64,000 bases of DNA from Bradyrhizobium niftali (GCF_004571025.1 NZ_SPQT01000018.1:1-64000); one strand, 5' to 3'. Counted from the first letter of the stretch, positions 26,500 to 35,487 are shown. Numbers and translations: made by a program. The notes: generated by a model not told the origin, from the letters alone.

Positions 26500-27551
26500 A
26501 ACCGTTCGATTATGTCAGGCCGGCCACGGTTGCCGAGGCCGTTGCCGCCGCCGCCCAGCCGGGCGCGACCTATCTCGCCGCCGGCACCAATTTGCTCGAT
26601 CTGATGAAGGGCGGCGTCAGCCGTCCGGATCGCCTGGTCGATGTCACGCATCTCGAGGGGCTCGACGGAATCGAGCATCTCGCCGACGGGTCGTTGCGCA
26701 TCGGCGCGCTGGTCAGCAACGCCGATCTCGCGCACGATGCCGGCTTCGCAAGGTCCTATCCGGCGGTCGCCGAAGCGCTGCTCTCCGGCGCATCCGCGCA
26801 ACTGCGCAATGCCGCGACCGTGGGCGGCAATCTGCTGCAACGGACGCGCTGTGCGTATTTCTATGACACGGCGAGCCGCTGCAACAAGCGCGAGGCGGGC
26901 AGTGGCTGCGACGCCCGCGACGGCGAGAACCGCGCCCATGCCGTGCTCGGCTGGAGCGAGAGCTGCATCGCCACGCATCCCTCGGATTTCTGCGTTCCCC
27001 TGGTCGCACTCGATGCCATCATCGAGATCGAGGGCAGGAACGGCCGTCGCGAGATCGGGCTGGACGAACTGCATCGCCTGCCCGGCGATACGCCTCAGCG
27101 CGAGTCCGCGCTCGAACCCGGCGACCTGATCACGGCGGTGCGTCTGCCGCCTGCGGCACGCGACTTTGCGGCGCATGCGCGCTACCTCAAGGTTCGCGAG
27201 CGTACCTCTTACGCCTTTGCCGTCGTCTCGGCCGCCGCTGCGTTGCAGATCGAGAACGGCAAGATCAAGGAGGCGCGGATCGCGCTCGGCGGCGTTGCCG
27301 CAAAGCCCTGGCGTGCGCGCACCGCGGAAGACGTTCTCAAGGGTGTTGCGCCAACGGCCGACGCCTTCCAGGAAGCCGCCTGGCGCGCGCTCACCGACGC
27401 AAAACCGTCCGGCGACAACGCCTTCAAGATCGAGCTCGCCCGCCGCATCGTCGTGCGCGCGCTGACCCTCGCCGCCGCCGGTACGCCGGCGCGCCTGCCG
27501 GCGCTGCCGGCCTCTCCCTTTGCCTCGACCTCCGGAGCCATCCATGCCTGA
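26496..27551 (+). CDS. Aldehyde oxidoreductase FAD subunit with extra [4Fe-4S] site (PaoB-like)
   Basis: FAD subunit (351 residues) of the molybdenum hydroxylase. The FAD-binding motif AAGTNLLDLMKGG (about 28-40) and ATVGGNLLQRTRC (about 107-119) are clear. Cysteines 119, 129, 138 and 157 are arranged as in the [4Fe-4S]-binding insert of E. coli PaoB, which ordinary xanthine dehydrogenase FAD subunits lack. This places the enzyme in the PaoABC (YagTSR) branch that oxidises aromatic aldehydes. The start ATG at 26496 overlaps the previous stop. Confidence 0.92.
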   Translation: MKPFDYVRPATVAEAVAAAAQPGATYLAAGTNLLDLMKGGVSRPDRLVDVTHLEGLDGIEHLADGSLRIGALVSNADLAHDAGFARSYPAVAEALLSGASAQLRNAATVGGNLLQRTRCAYFYDTASRCNKREAGSGCDARDGENRAHAVLGWSESCIATHPSDFCVPLVALDAIIEIEGRNGRREIGLDELHRLPGDTPQRESALEPGDLITAVRLPPAARDFAAHARYLKVRERTSYAFAVVSAAAALQIENGKIKEARIALGGVAAKPWRARTAEDVLKGVAPTADAFQEAAWRALTDAKPSGDNAFKIELARRIVVRALTLAAAGTPARLPALPASPFASTSGAIHA

Positions 27552-29805
27552 GCTTAATCTCACCAGCGCTCCCGCCAATCTGCGCCACGGCTCGAACATC
27601 GGCCAGCCGCTGACCCGGCGCGACGGCATCCTCAAGGTCAAGGGGCAGGCGACCTATGCCGCCGACAATCATCCGCCCGGCATGCTGTTTGCGGTGATGG
27701 CGGTCTCGAGCATTTCGCGCGGCCGCGTGGCCTCGCTCGATGTCACGGCTGCCAAGCGCCATCCCGGCGTCGTCGACGTGATGACATCAGACCACAAGCC
27801 GCCGCTCGCGGTCGACCCGGAGATCAAGACCAACCCGTTCGTGTTCCGGATGGAGGTGCTGCAGAGCGACGAGGTCCGCTACGCCAACCAGCCGATCGCC
27901 GTCGTGATCGCCGAAACGCTGGAGGCCGCGACGGAAGGTGCGGTGCTGCTGGCGCCGCGCTACGAGACGCTGCCTGCGCTCGTCGGCCTCGATGCCGGCA
28001 AAAGCTTCGTGCCGCCGGTCGTCGGCGTCGGCAACCCGACGGAAAATCGCCACGGCGATGTCGAGGCGGGGCTTGCCTCGGCCGAGAAGCAGATCGACGC
28101 GACTTACGAGACGCCGCCGCAATATCACAACGCCATGGAGCCGCATGCGATCGTGGCCAGCTGGGACGGGGACAATCTGTCGGTCGACATGCCGACCCAG
28201 GGCCTGATGCTGTCGCTCGGGCGCATCGCCGAGCTGTTCGGCATCGCGCCGGACAAGATCCACATCCGCAGCCCGTTCCTCGGTGGCGGCTTCGGCTCCA
28301 AGGGATTCTTGGCCGGGCCGCAGACCCTCGGCATCATGGCGGCCAAGCTCGTCGGCCGGCCCGTGAAGCTCGTGCTGCGCCGTGAGCAGATGTATGGCCC
28401 GGTCGGCCATCGTGCGCCGACGCGCCAGCGGCTGCGCATCGGGGCCGACGGCGAGGGGCGCCTGACCGCGCTCGATCATCATGCGAGGACCGTGTCGAGC
28501 ACGTTCGACGATTTCTACGAGCCCGCGGCCGATGCCTCGCACACGCTCTATGCGAGCCTTGCGATCCGCACTTCGCACGATGCCGTGCGCGTCAACACCG
28601 GCACGCCGCTGTTCATGCGCGCCCCCGGCGAGGCGACCGGGTCGATCGCGCTGGAAAGCGCGATCGACGAGATGGCCTGGGCCTGCGGCATCGATCCGCT
28701 CGCGTTCCGTCTGAGGAACTACGCCGAGGTCGAGCCGATCACGGGAAAGCCATTCTCATCCAAGGCGCTGCGTGCCTGCTACGAACAGGGCGCCGCACGC
28801 TTCGGCTGGGCCAAGCGCTCGCTCCAGCCGCGGCAAATGCGCGACGATGCCGGTCATCTGGTCGGCTGGGGCATGGGCACCGCGACCTTCCCGGCACTGA
28901 TGTTCCAGGCGGAAGCGCGCGCGGCGATCCGTCGCGACGGCACCGGCGCGATGGAGATCGGCGCGCACGACATGGGGCAGGGCGCCTGGACGGCACTCGC
29001 CCAGATCGCAGCCGACGGTCTCGGTCTCGATATCGACCACGTCGAATTCAAGGCCGGCACGTCGGACCTGCCCGACGCCGGCATTGCCGGCGGCTCGGCG
29101 CACACGGCGACCGCGGGCGCTGCGATCCACAGCGCCGGCGCGGCCGTGATTGCAAAGCTCGCCGATCTCGCCACCAATGACGAGCGCTCGCCGCTGTTCG
29201 GAGCGGGCAATGCCGGCGTGGTCGCGCGTGACGGAAAGCTGTTCCGGCGCGACGACGAGAGTCGCGGCGAGAGCTATGCCGAGATCCTCGCGCGTGCCGG
29301 CGTCGCGGAGGTCGAGGCGCGCGGCACCGGCGCGCCGAATCCCGCGGCGATGGAGGAGTATGCGATGCACGCCCATGGCGCGGTGTTCGCGGAGGTGAAG
29401 GTCGATCCCGAACTCGGCCAGGTCCGCGTCACGCGCATGGTCGGCGCCTTCGCCGCGGGGCGCATCGTCAATCCGCATCTGGTGAAGAGCCAGCTGTTCG
29501 GCGGCATGATCTGGGGCATGTCCTTTGCGCTGCACGAGGAAGCCATCACCGACCGCCGCAGCGGCCGGATCATGAACGCCAATCTTGGCGAGTACCACAT
29601 CCCCGTGAATGCCGACGTGCCGCCGCTCGACGTGATCACGGTCGAGGAGCACGACCCGCATGTGAATGCGCTCGGCATCAAGGGCGTCGGCGAGATCGGC
29701 ATCACCGGCAGCGCCGGCGCAGTCGCCAACGCCGTCTGGCACGCGACCGGCGTGCGGGTGCGGCGTTTTCCGATCCGGATCGAGCAATTGCTGACGCAGT
29801 CTTGA
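27544..29805 (+). CDS. Aldehyde oxidoreductase molybdenum-cofactor subunit (PaoC-like)
   Basis: Large catalytic subunit of 753 residues. Molybdopterin-binding motifs of the family are present: QYHNAMEPHA (about 197), FLGGGFGSKG (about 245), an FMRAPGEATG motif near 357, and the KGVGEIGITG motif near 715, whose Glu is the catalytic base. The first gene codons overlap the FAD subunit by eight bases. E. coli PaoC is about 730 residues. Likely reaction: aldehyde plus water to carboxylic acid with electrons passed through the Fe-S clusters and FAD. A maturation factor of the XdhC/PaoD type is not seen next to it. Confidence 0.93.
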   Translation: MPELNLTSAPANLRHGSNIGQPLTRRDGILKVKGQATYAADNHPPGMLFAVMAVSSISRGRVASLDVTAAKRHPGVVDVMTSDHKPPLAVDPEIKTNPFVFRMEVLQSDEVRYANQPIAVVIAETLEAATEGAVLLAPRYETLPALVGLDAGKSFVPPVVGVGNPTENRHGDVEAGLASAEKQIDATYETPPQYHNAMEPHAIVASWDGDNLSVDMPTQGLMLSLGRIAELFGIAPDKIHIRSPFLGGGFGSKGFLAGPQTLGIMAAKLVGRPVKLVLRREQMYGPVGHRAPTRQRLRIGADGEGRLTALDHHARTVSSTFDDFYEPAADASHTLYASLAIRTSHDAVRVNTGTPLFMRAPGEATGSIALESAIDEMAWACGIDPLAFRLRNYAEVEPITGKPFSSKALRACYEQGAARFGWAKRSLQPRQMRDDAGHLVGWGMGTATFPALMFQAEARAAIRRDGTGAMEIGAHDMGQGAWTALAQIAADGLGLDIDHVEFKAGTSDLPDAGIAGGSAHTATAGAAIHSAGAAVIAKLADLATNDERSPLFGAGNAGVVARDGKLFRRDDESRGESYAEILARAGVAEVEARGTGAPNPAAMEEYAMHAHGAVFAEVKVDPELGQVRVTRMVGAFAAGRIVNPHLVKSQLFGGMIWGMSFALHEEAITDRRSGRIMNANLGEYHIPVNADVPPLDVITVEEHDPHVNALGIKGVGEIGITGSAGAVANAVWHATGVRVRRFPIRIEQLLTQS

Positions 29806-29873
29806 ACGCTGCGGCGATGTCAAATGAGAGCCGCGCGGAGAAGGCCGCGCGGCCAGCGACCCGCGTCGCAGCG

Positions 29874-30026
29874 TCAGTTCATCTTCCGACGCAGGGCCTT
29901 GATCGCCTCTCGCTGCGTCTCGATGTATTGGGCGATGGCCTCGCGCAGCTCGCGCGAGTGGAGCTTATCGGCATCGCGCCGAACTTCGTCGAGCGCGGCT
30001 TCTGCATTGGCGAGCGTGATCTTCAT
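29874..30026 (-). CDS. Short helical protein, unknown (50 residues)
   Basis: Begins MKITLANAEAALDEVRRDAD and ends REAIKALRRKMN. It is predicted to be almost wholly alpha-helical with heptad-like spacing of Leu, Ala and Ile, so a short coiled coil is plausible. Codon use is like that of its neighbours (G/C at third positions). There is no strong ribosome site upstream. No family is recognised. It fills most of the 408-bp gap between the large oxidoreductase subunit and the XRE regulator; nothing else is seen in that gap. Confidence 0.5.
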   Translation of the reverse strand: MKITLANAEAALDEVRRDADKLHSRELREAIAQYIETQREAIKALRRKMN

Positions 30027-30213
30027 CGGCAAGCCCTGTTACGAAGCGGCCCCGGAATGCCTAGGAGTCCGGGGCCATAACCTCAGCACCTTTGCGCCAG
30101 GCTGCTCGGCTACGGTTCGTAATATATAGCGGCTCGGCTCGCCGAAATTGAGATGGCTCAAGCTCCGTAAGATACCGGGCCGTCCGTAACATTCCGGGGG
30201 ATCTTGATGTGCG

Positions 30214-30762
30214 TCAAAATGTCGGCGGCGTGCAGGCCGAGATCACTTCGCACGGCTTGCCGCCGACGCAGCGGAAGCGATGCGGGCGGCGGCTCTCGAA
30301 ATAATAGGCATCGCCGGGATTGAGGATGCGGCGCTCGTCCTCGACCGTGACTTCGAGCTTGCCCGAGATCACGATGCCGCCTTCCTCGCCGTCATGGACG
30401 AGATGCACGCGCCCGGTGTCGCTGCCGGGCTCGTAGCGCTCCTTCAGTATCTGCAGGCTGCGGCCGAACAGATTGTCGCCGATCTGCCGGTACGAGATCG
30501 GCTTCTTGCCGACTTCGGTCAACTCCTCGGAGCGATAGAAGATCTTGCGCCGTGACTCCGGCTCCAGCGCGAAGAACTCGGCGAGGCCCATCGGGATCCC
30601 GTCGAGGATGCGCTTGAGCGCGCCGACCGACGGGTTCATCTGGTTGGATTCGATCAGCGAAATCGTCGAATTGGTGACGCCGGCGCGCTTGGCAAGCTCG
30701 CGCTGCGACAGCTTCTGGCGCGCCCGGATGAATCGCAGCCGTCCACCGATGTCGACGCTCAT
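30214..30762 (-). CDS. XRE-cupin transcriptional regulator (PuuR-like)
   Basis: A 182-residue regulator with an N-terminal helix-turn-helix (RFIRARQKLSQRELAKRAGVTNSTISLIE, about 10-38) and a C-terminal cupin (HDGEEGGIVISGKLEV then GDAYYFESRRPHRFRC). This is the layout of PuuR, the repressor of putrescine use in E. coli. It is divergent from an omega-aminotransferase gene, and an inverted repeat TTGCG-N5-CGCAA lies in the 148-bp gap. The ligand is unknown but an amine or a gamma-glutamyl amine would fit the neighbours. Confidence 0.9.
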   Translation of the reverse strand: MSVDIGGRLRFIRARQKLSQRELAKRAGVTNSTISLIESNQMNPSVGALKRILDGIPMGLAEFFALEPESRRKIFYRSEELTEVGKKPISYRQIGDNLFGRSLQILKERYEPGSDTGRVHLVHDGEEGGIVISGKLEVTVEDERRILNPGDAYYFESRRPHRFRCVGGKPCEVISACTPPTF

Positions 30763-30785
30763 GCCCCTGGTCCCTGTTGCATGTG

Positions 30786-30800
30786 TTGCGGATCGCGCAA
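30786..30800. promoter_or_regulatory. Inverted repeat, candidate operator
   Basis: TTGCG, five bases, CGCAA. It is the only clear short palindrome between the XRE-cupin gene and the divergent aminotransferase gene and could bind the regulator as a dimer. No binding data exist from the sequence itself. Confidence 0.35.
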
Positions 30801-30910
30801 ATATGGACCAGCGGCCCCAGTAAAATCAATGGCTTGCAGCTCACCAGAAAAGGACTTGTTGCGCCTTGGAAGCCGTGCCTCTGCTAGCAGGTCAGCAAAG
30901 GAGCGCGGCC

Positions 30911-32239
30911 GTGACCCTTCATCAGATTCCGAACACCATCAAGACCGACTCGTTCTGGATGCCGTTCACGGCCAACCGGCAGTTCAAGAAGGCGCCGCGC
31001 CTGTTCTCCTCGGCCGAGGGCATGCACTACACCACCGTCGACGGCCGCAAGGTGATCGACGGTTCCGCCGGTCTCTGGTGCGTCAATGCCGGCCACGGCC
31101 GCAAGCAGATCGCCGCCGCGGTCGAGCGGCAGCTGATGACGCTGGACTTCGCGCCCACGTTCCAGATGGGCCATCCGCTGGCGTTCGACTTCGCCGAGCG
31201 GCTCGCCGAGATCGCGCCGAAGGGCCTCGACCGGATCTTCTTCACCAACTCCGGCTCCGAGTCGGTCGACACCGCGCTCAAGATCGCGCTCGCCTATCAT
31301 CGCGCCAACGGCCAGGCGAGCCGCACCCGCCTGATCGGCCGCGAGCGCGGTTATCACGGCGTCGGCTTCGGCGGCACGTCGGTCGGCGGCATGGTTGCCA
31401 ACCGCCGCGCCTTCGCGACCCTGCTGCCGGGCGTCGACCACATTCGCCACACCCATGATCTCAGCCGCAACGCCTTCGCCAAGGATCAGCCGGAGCATGG
31501 TGCCGAGCTCGCCGACGATCTCGAGCGCCTGGTGGCCTTGCACGGCGCCGAGACGATCGCCGCCGTCATCGTCGAGCCGGTGCCCGGTTCGACCGCAGTG
31601 CTGCCGCCGCCGAAGGGCTATCTCCAGCGCCTGCGCGAGATCTGCGACAAGCACGGCATCCTCCTGATCTTCGACGAGGTCATCACCGGCTTCGGCCGCC
31701 TTGGCACGCCGTTCGCCGCCAACTTCTTCGGCGTCACGCCGGACCTGATGACGACGGCCAAGGGCATCACCAATGGCACCATTCCCTGCGGCGCGGTGTT
31801 CGCCAGCCGCAAGATTCACGACGGCATGATGGTCGGCCCCGAGAACCAGATGGAGCTGTTCCACGGCTACACCTACTCCGCGCATCCGACCGCCTGCGCC
31901 GCGGGTATCGCGACGCTCGACATCTACAAGGACGAGGGCCTGCTCACGCGCGGTGCCTCGATCGCCGAATACTGGCGCGATGCGCTGCATTCGCTGAAGG
32001 GCCTGCCCAACGTCGTCGACATCCGCAATTGCGGCCTGATGGGCGCGGTCGAGCTGTCGTCGCGTGACGGCGCGGTCGGCGCGCGCGGCTACGACGTGAT
32101 GGTCGACTGCTTCAATCGCGGCCTGTACTTCCGTATGAGCGGCGACTCCTTCGCGCTGTCGCCGCCGCTCATCGTCGAGAAGAGCCACATCGACGACATC
32201 GTGTCGATCCTGGGCGACGCCATCAAGCGGGTGGCCTGA
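30911..32239 (+). CDS. Class III aminotransferase, omega-amino acid:pyruvate type
   Basis: A 442-residue pyridoxal-phosphate enzyme that moves an amino group from a terminal amine (beta-alanine, putrescine or similar) to pyruvate. Landmarks are GLWCVNAGHGR near 57, FFTNSGSESVDTALK (about 113), the Asp in IFDEVITGFGRLG (about 254) and the PLP lysine in MTTAKGITNG (about 285). GTG 30911 is chosen because AAGGAG stands seven bases before it; a TTG at 30866 extends the frame without support. It is followed by dadA after 70 bases on the same strand, so co-transcription is likely. Confidence 0.9.
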   Translation: MTLHQIPNTIKTDSFWMPFTANRQFKKAPRLFSSAEGMHYTTVDGRKVIDGSAGLWCVNAGHGRKQIAAAVERQLMTLDFAPTFQMGHPLAFDFAERLAEIAPKGLDRIFFTNSGSESVDTALKIALAYHRANGQASRTRLIGRERGYHGVGFGGTSVGGMVANRRAFATLLPGVDHIRHTHDLSRNAFAKDQPEHGAELADDLERLVALHGAETIAAVIVEPVPGSTAVLPPPKGYLQRLREICDKHGILLIFDEVITGFGRLGTPFAANFFGVTPDLMTTAKGITNGTIPCGAVFASRKIHDGMMVGPENQMELFHGYTYSAHPTACAAGIATLDIYKDEGLLTRGASIAEYWRDALHSLKGLPNVVDIRNCGLMGAVELSSRDGAVGARGYDVMVDCFNRGLYFRMSGDSFALSPPLIVEKSHIDDIVSILGDAIKRVA

Positions 32240-32309
32240 TAATTGCTCTCGCCGTTGCGAGTGGTTTCCTTGCAGCGGCGAGCGTGATGCCGCAGGAGTT
32301 TGACGAAGC

Positions 32310-33575
32310 GTGAAAGTTCTGATCCTCGGCAGCGGTGTCATCGGCGTCACCTCGGCCTACTACCTTGCGCGTGCCGGCCACGAGGTGACGGTCGTCGACC
32401 GTCAGCCGGAGCCGGCACTGGAGACATCCTTCGCCAATGCCGGCGAGGTGTCGCCCGGCTATTCCTCGCCCTGGGCCGGGCCCGGGGTGCCGGTGAAGGC
32501 GGTCAAGTGGCTCTTGATGAAGCACGGCCCGCTGGTGATCCGGCCGAAGCTCGATCCCGTGATGTGGGTCTGGCTGCTCAAGATGCTGCGCAACTGCACC
32601 AGCGCGCGCTACGCGGTCAACAAGAGCCGGATGATCCCGATCGCGGAATACAGCCGCGACAGCCTGCGCGACCTGCGCCGCGACATCGGAATTCAATATG
32701 ACGAGCGCTCGCAGGGCACGCTCCAGCTGTTCCGCTACCAGGCGCAGCTCGACGGCACCGGCGAAGACATCGCCGTGCTCAAGCAATATGGCGTGCCCTT
32801 TGAGGTGCTGAGCCGCGAGGGCTGCATCGCGGTCGAGCCGGCGCTCGCCGGCGTGAAGGAGAAGTTCGCCGGCGGACTTCGCCTGCCGCAGGACGAGACC
32901 GGCGACTGCCACATGTTCACGCAGGCGCTGGCCAAGCACGCCCAGGCGCTCGGCGTGCGCTTCATGTTCAACACCGGCATCGACCGCATCGTCACCGACG
33001 GCGCGCGCGTCAGCGGCGTCGCGACCAGCGCCGGCCTGTTGCAGGCCGACGCCTACGTCCTCGCGCTCGGAAGCTGGTCGTCGCGGCTCGTTGCGCCGCT
33101 CGGCATCTCGCTGCCGGTCTATCCGGTGAAGGGCTATTCGATCACGGTGCCGATCAAGGACGCCTCGGGCGCGCCGGAATCGACCGTGATGGACGAGAGC
33201 TACAAGGTCGCGATCACGCGCCTCGGCAATCGCATCCGTGTCGGCGGCACCGCCGAAATCTCGGGCTATTCGAGCAAGCTCTATGATGCGCGCCGCGCCA
33301 CCCTCGATCACTCCTTGACCGAACTATTCCCGCGCGGCGGCGATCTCTCGAAAGCGACGTTCTGGAGCGGCCTGCGCCCGATGACGCCGGACGGCCCGCC
33401 GGTGATCGGCCCGACCCAATACGCCAACCTCCACCTCAACACCGGCCACGGCACGCTCGGCTGGACCATGTCCTGCGGCTCGGGACGGGTGCTCGCGGAC
33501 ATGCTGTCGGGCAAGAAGCCGGACATCGACGTCAGCGCGCTGACGGTGGACCGCTACGCACACCGGTTCGGCTAA
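32310..33575 (+). CDS. dadA: D-amino acid dehydrogenase
   Basis: FAD enzyme of 421 residues that oxidises D-amino acids such as D-alanine to keto acids and feeds electrons to the respiratory chain. It starts MKVLILGSGVIGVTSAYYLA (FAD-binding fold) and has the DadA-specific ETSFANAGEVSPGYSSPWAGPG block (residues about 38-59), and ends with a GTLGWTMSCGSGRVLADMLSG motif that is near-diagnostic. The start is GTG 32310 with AGGAG upstream. Together with the aminotransferase, it could recycle alanine made from the pyruvate acceptor only if a racemase is elsewhere. Confidence 0.93.
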   Translation: MKVLILGSGVIGVTSAYYLARAGHEVTVVDRQPEPALETSFANAGEVSPGYSSPWAGPGVPVKAVKWLLMKHGPLVIRPKLDPVMWVWLLKMLRNCTSARYAVNKSRMIPIAEYSRDSLRDLRRDIGIQYDERSQGTLQLFRYQAQLDGTGEDIAVLKQYGVPFEVLSREGCIAVEPALAGVKEKFAGGLRLPQDETGDCHMFTQALAKHAQALGVRFMFNTGIDRIVTDGARVSGVATSAGLLQADAYVLALGSWSSRLVAPLGISLPVYPVKGYSITVPIKDASGAPESTVMDESYKVAITRLGNRIRVGGTAEISGYSSKLYDARRATLDHSLTELFPRGGDLSKATFWSGLRPMTPDGPPVIGPTQYANLHLNTGHGTLGWTMSCGSGRVLADMLSGKKPDIDVSALTVDRYAHRFG

Positions 33576-33882
33576 AGCTCTATCCGCTCGTCATTGCGAG
33601 GAGCTCTTGCGACGAAGCAATCCAGAGTGTCTCCGCGGTGAGAGTCTGGATTGCTTCGCTTCGCTCGCAATGACGGTGTGGAGGCAGCGCGCACTTATTC
33701 TATTCCCGTCACCCTGAGGTGTGAGCTGCGTGGCGCAAGAGCGCCGTGCGGCGAGCCTCGAAGGGCGACGGCCCGGCTGCATCGGGGCCGCTCATCCGTC
33801 GAGGCTCCCCATGTGGCGCGTCGCGCCTCATGGCTCGCACCTCAGGATGACGGGACGGAGAGTGTTTCCGTGGAAGGAGGGC
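33576..33882. repeat. Two long palindromic repeat elements between dadA and the XRE gene
   Basis: This 307-bp gap has no gene. It contains an element at 33589-33675 with arms CGTCATTGCGAG and CTCGCAATGACGG and an inner pair GCAATCCAGA/TCTGGATTGC. A second element lies at 33707-33853 with arms CGTCACCCTGAGGT and ACCTCAGGATGACGGG. Both look like dispersed intergenic elements and can form large hairpins at the convergent end of dadA and the regulator. Confidence 0.7.
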
Positions 33883-34560
33883 TTACCCCGCGCCCGTCAC
33901 GCAATTCACCCACAGCACCACCGCCTTCGCATCCTGCGCCGGATTGGAAAACCGGTGCGGCCTGCGGCTCGCAAATCGAAAGCTGTCGCCGGTCTTCAGC
34001 GACCAGGTCTCGCTGTCCACCGTCAATATCATCTCGCCCTCGAGCACGAGGCCGGCTTCTTCGCCATCATGGGTGTAGAGTTCGTCGCCCGCGGAGCCGC
34101 CGGGATCGATATGCACCAGGAACAGGTTGAGCCGGTTGTCGCTGCCCGCAGCGCTCAGCAATTGTTTCGAAATTCCGTTGCGCCAGAGTTTCAGTTCCGG
34201 CCGCTGAAGCCCGCGCGTCACCACCTGGTCGGAGGCACCTTCGGAACTTGGGCTGGCACCGAACAAAGCGGCTAGGCTGACGCCGAGCACGTCGGAGAGC
34301 GTTGTCAGCACGCGCAGCGACGGCGACGACAGGCCGCGCTCGATCTGGCTGAGGAAACCGATCGACAGGTCCGTGCGCGCGGCGACCGTTTCCAGCGAGA
34401 ATTGCCTGACGCGCCTGATATCGCGGATGCGGCGGCCGACCGCGACATCCATCGCGGGCTCGGCCGGCTTGGTGACGGCCTTGGCCGGCACCTTCTTGGC
34501 CTTCAGCTTCCTGGCCGGCTTTGCGGCGGCCGGTTTGCGCATTCTTTTGCCACCGCTCAC
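33883..34560 (-). CDS. XRE-cupin regulator with Lys/Ala/Pro-rich N-terminal tail
   Basis: A 225-residue regulator. The first 36 residues are a basic tail (KPAAAKPARKLKAKKVPAKA), followed by a helix-turn-helix (SLETVAARTDLSIGFLSQIERG, about 55-76) and a C-terminal cupin (HDGEEAGLVLEGEMILTV, then GDSFRFASRRPHRFSNP). It is divergent from the ABC transporter operon at 34723, and the 162-bp gap contains two inverted repeats. It is probably an autoregulated repressor of that operon. An ATG at residue 37 would make a tail-free form. Confidence 0.9.
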   Translation of the reverse strand: MSGGKRMRKPAAAKPARKLKAKKVPAKAVTKPAEPAMDVAVGRRIRDIRRVRQFSLETVAARTDLSIGFLSQIERGLSSPSLRVLTTLSDVLGVSLAALFGASPSSEGASDQVVTRGLQRPELKLWRNGISKQLLSAAGSDNRLNLFLVHIDPGGSAGDELYTHDGEEAGLVLEGEMILTVDSETWSLKTGDSFRFASRRPHRFSNPAQDAKAVVLWVNCVTGAG

Positions 34561-34574
34561 GTCAAACCGCTTCC

Positions 34575-34641
34575 TTCATGTGCATGAAAACCGCTTGCAT
34601 CATCTGCGAAAGTGTGACCAAATTTTCATATTGGTGAAAAT
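34575..34641. promoter_or_regulatory. Two inverted repeats, candidate operators of the XRE-cupin regulator
   Basis: The first (34575-34588) is TTCATG-N2-CATGAA and the second (34622-34641) is ATTTTCA-N6-TGAAAAT. Both share the TTCA...TGAA core and lie about 47 bases apart in a region that is AT-richer than the surroundings. They stand between the divergent regulator and ABC transporter genes. Confidence 0.5.
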
Positions 34642-34722
34642 AGGCCGAAACGGCTTGGCCCGCAACGTCTGCGATCAAGACATCTGCGAGCGCCGCCGTC
34701 GGCCGGACCCAAGGGGGATGCG

Positions 34723-35487
34723 ATGGCGTTGAAGCGTTTTGGTCTGGCCGCGTTCGCGGCGCTCGCGATGGCAGCGGTGATGCCGGCTTCGGCGCAGCAG
34801 GTGCTGAAGGTCGGCTCGACGCCGACAGGCATTCCCTTCACCTTCCTCGACACCAAGACCAACACCATCCAGGGCATCATGGTCGACATCGTCACCGAAG
34901 TCGGCAAGGACGCCGGCCTCAACGTGCAGATCGAGCCGATGGCGTTCTCGGCGCTGATCCCGTCGCTGACCTCGAGCAAGATTGACATCATTGCGGCTGC
35001 GATGTTCATCACCGCGCCGCGCAAGGAGGTCATCGACTTCTCCGATCCGATCTACACCTACGGCGAAGGCCTGGTGGTCCCGAAGAGCGACACCAAGGCC
35101 TATGCCACGCAGGATGATCTGAAGGGCGAGACGGTCGGCGCCCAGGTCGGCACCGCCTTCGTCGATGCGCTGAAGAAGTCCGGGCTGTTCGCCGACGTCA
35201 AGGCCTACGACACCATCCCGGACATCCTGCGCGACGTGAACACCGGTCGCCTCAAGGCCGGCTACGCCGACTATCCGATCCTCGCCTACAATCTGAAGCA
35301 GGGCGGCTTCCCCGAGGTGCGTCTCGTCGATGGCTACAAGCCCGTCACCGTCGGCTCGGTCGGCATTGGTGTGCGCAAGGGCGAGACGGCGCTGCTCGGC
35401 AAGATCAACGCTTCGCTGGTAAAGCTGAAGGCCAACGGCACCATCGACAAGATCCTCGAGAAGTGGGGTCAGAAGGCGCAGGGTTGA
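34723..35487 (+). CDS. Polar amino-acid ABC transporter, substrate-binding protein
   Basis: A 254-residue periplasmic binding protein with signal peptide (MALKRFGLAAFAALAMAAVM, cleaved after ASA) and a family 3 solute-binding fold: GIPFTFLDTKTNTIQGIMVD near 36, GETVGAQVGTAFVD near 132 and a C-terminal LVKLKANGTIDKILEKWG. This matches binding proteins for glutamine, arginine or related amines. Which substrate is bound cannot be told. It is 25 bases before the permease gene. Confidence 0.92.
   Translation: MALKRFGLAAFAALAMAAVMPASAQQVLKVGSTPTGIPFTFLDTKTNTIQGIMVDIVTEVGKDAGLNVQIEPMAFSALIPSLTSSKIDIIAAAMFITAPRKEVIDFSDPIYTYGEGLVVPKSDTKAYATQDDLKGETVGAQVGTAFVDALKKSGLFADVKAYDTIPDILRDVNTGRLKAGYADYPILAYNLKQGGFPEVRLVDGYKPVTVGSVGIGVRKGETALLGKINASLVKLKANGTIDKILEKWGQKAQG

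Noticed and set aside
29802..30080. 92-residue plus-strand frame after the aldehyde oxidoreductase
   Set aside because: Opposite strand of the better-supported 50-residue helical gene; no motif and poor start context.
30866..30910. TTG start for the omega-aminotransferase
   Set aside because: No ribosome site there, whereas AAGGAG precedes GTG 30911.
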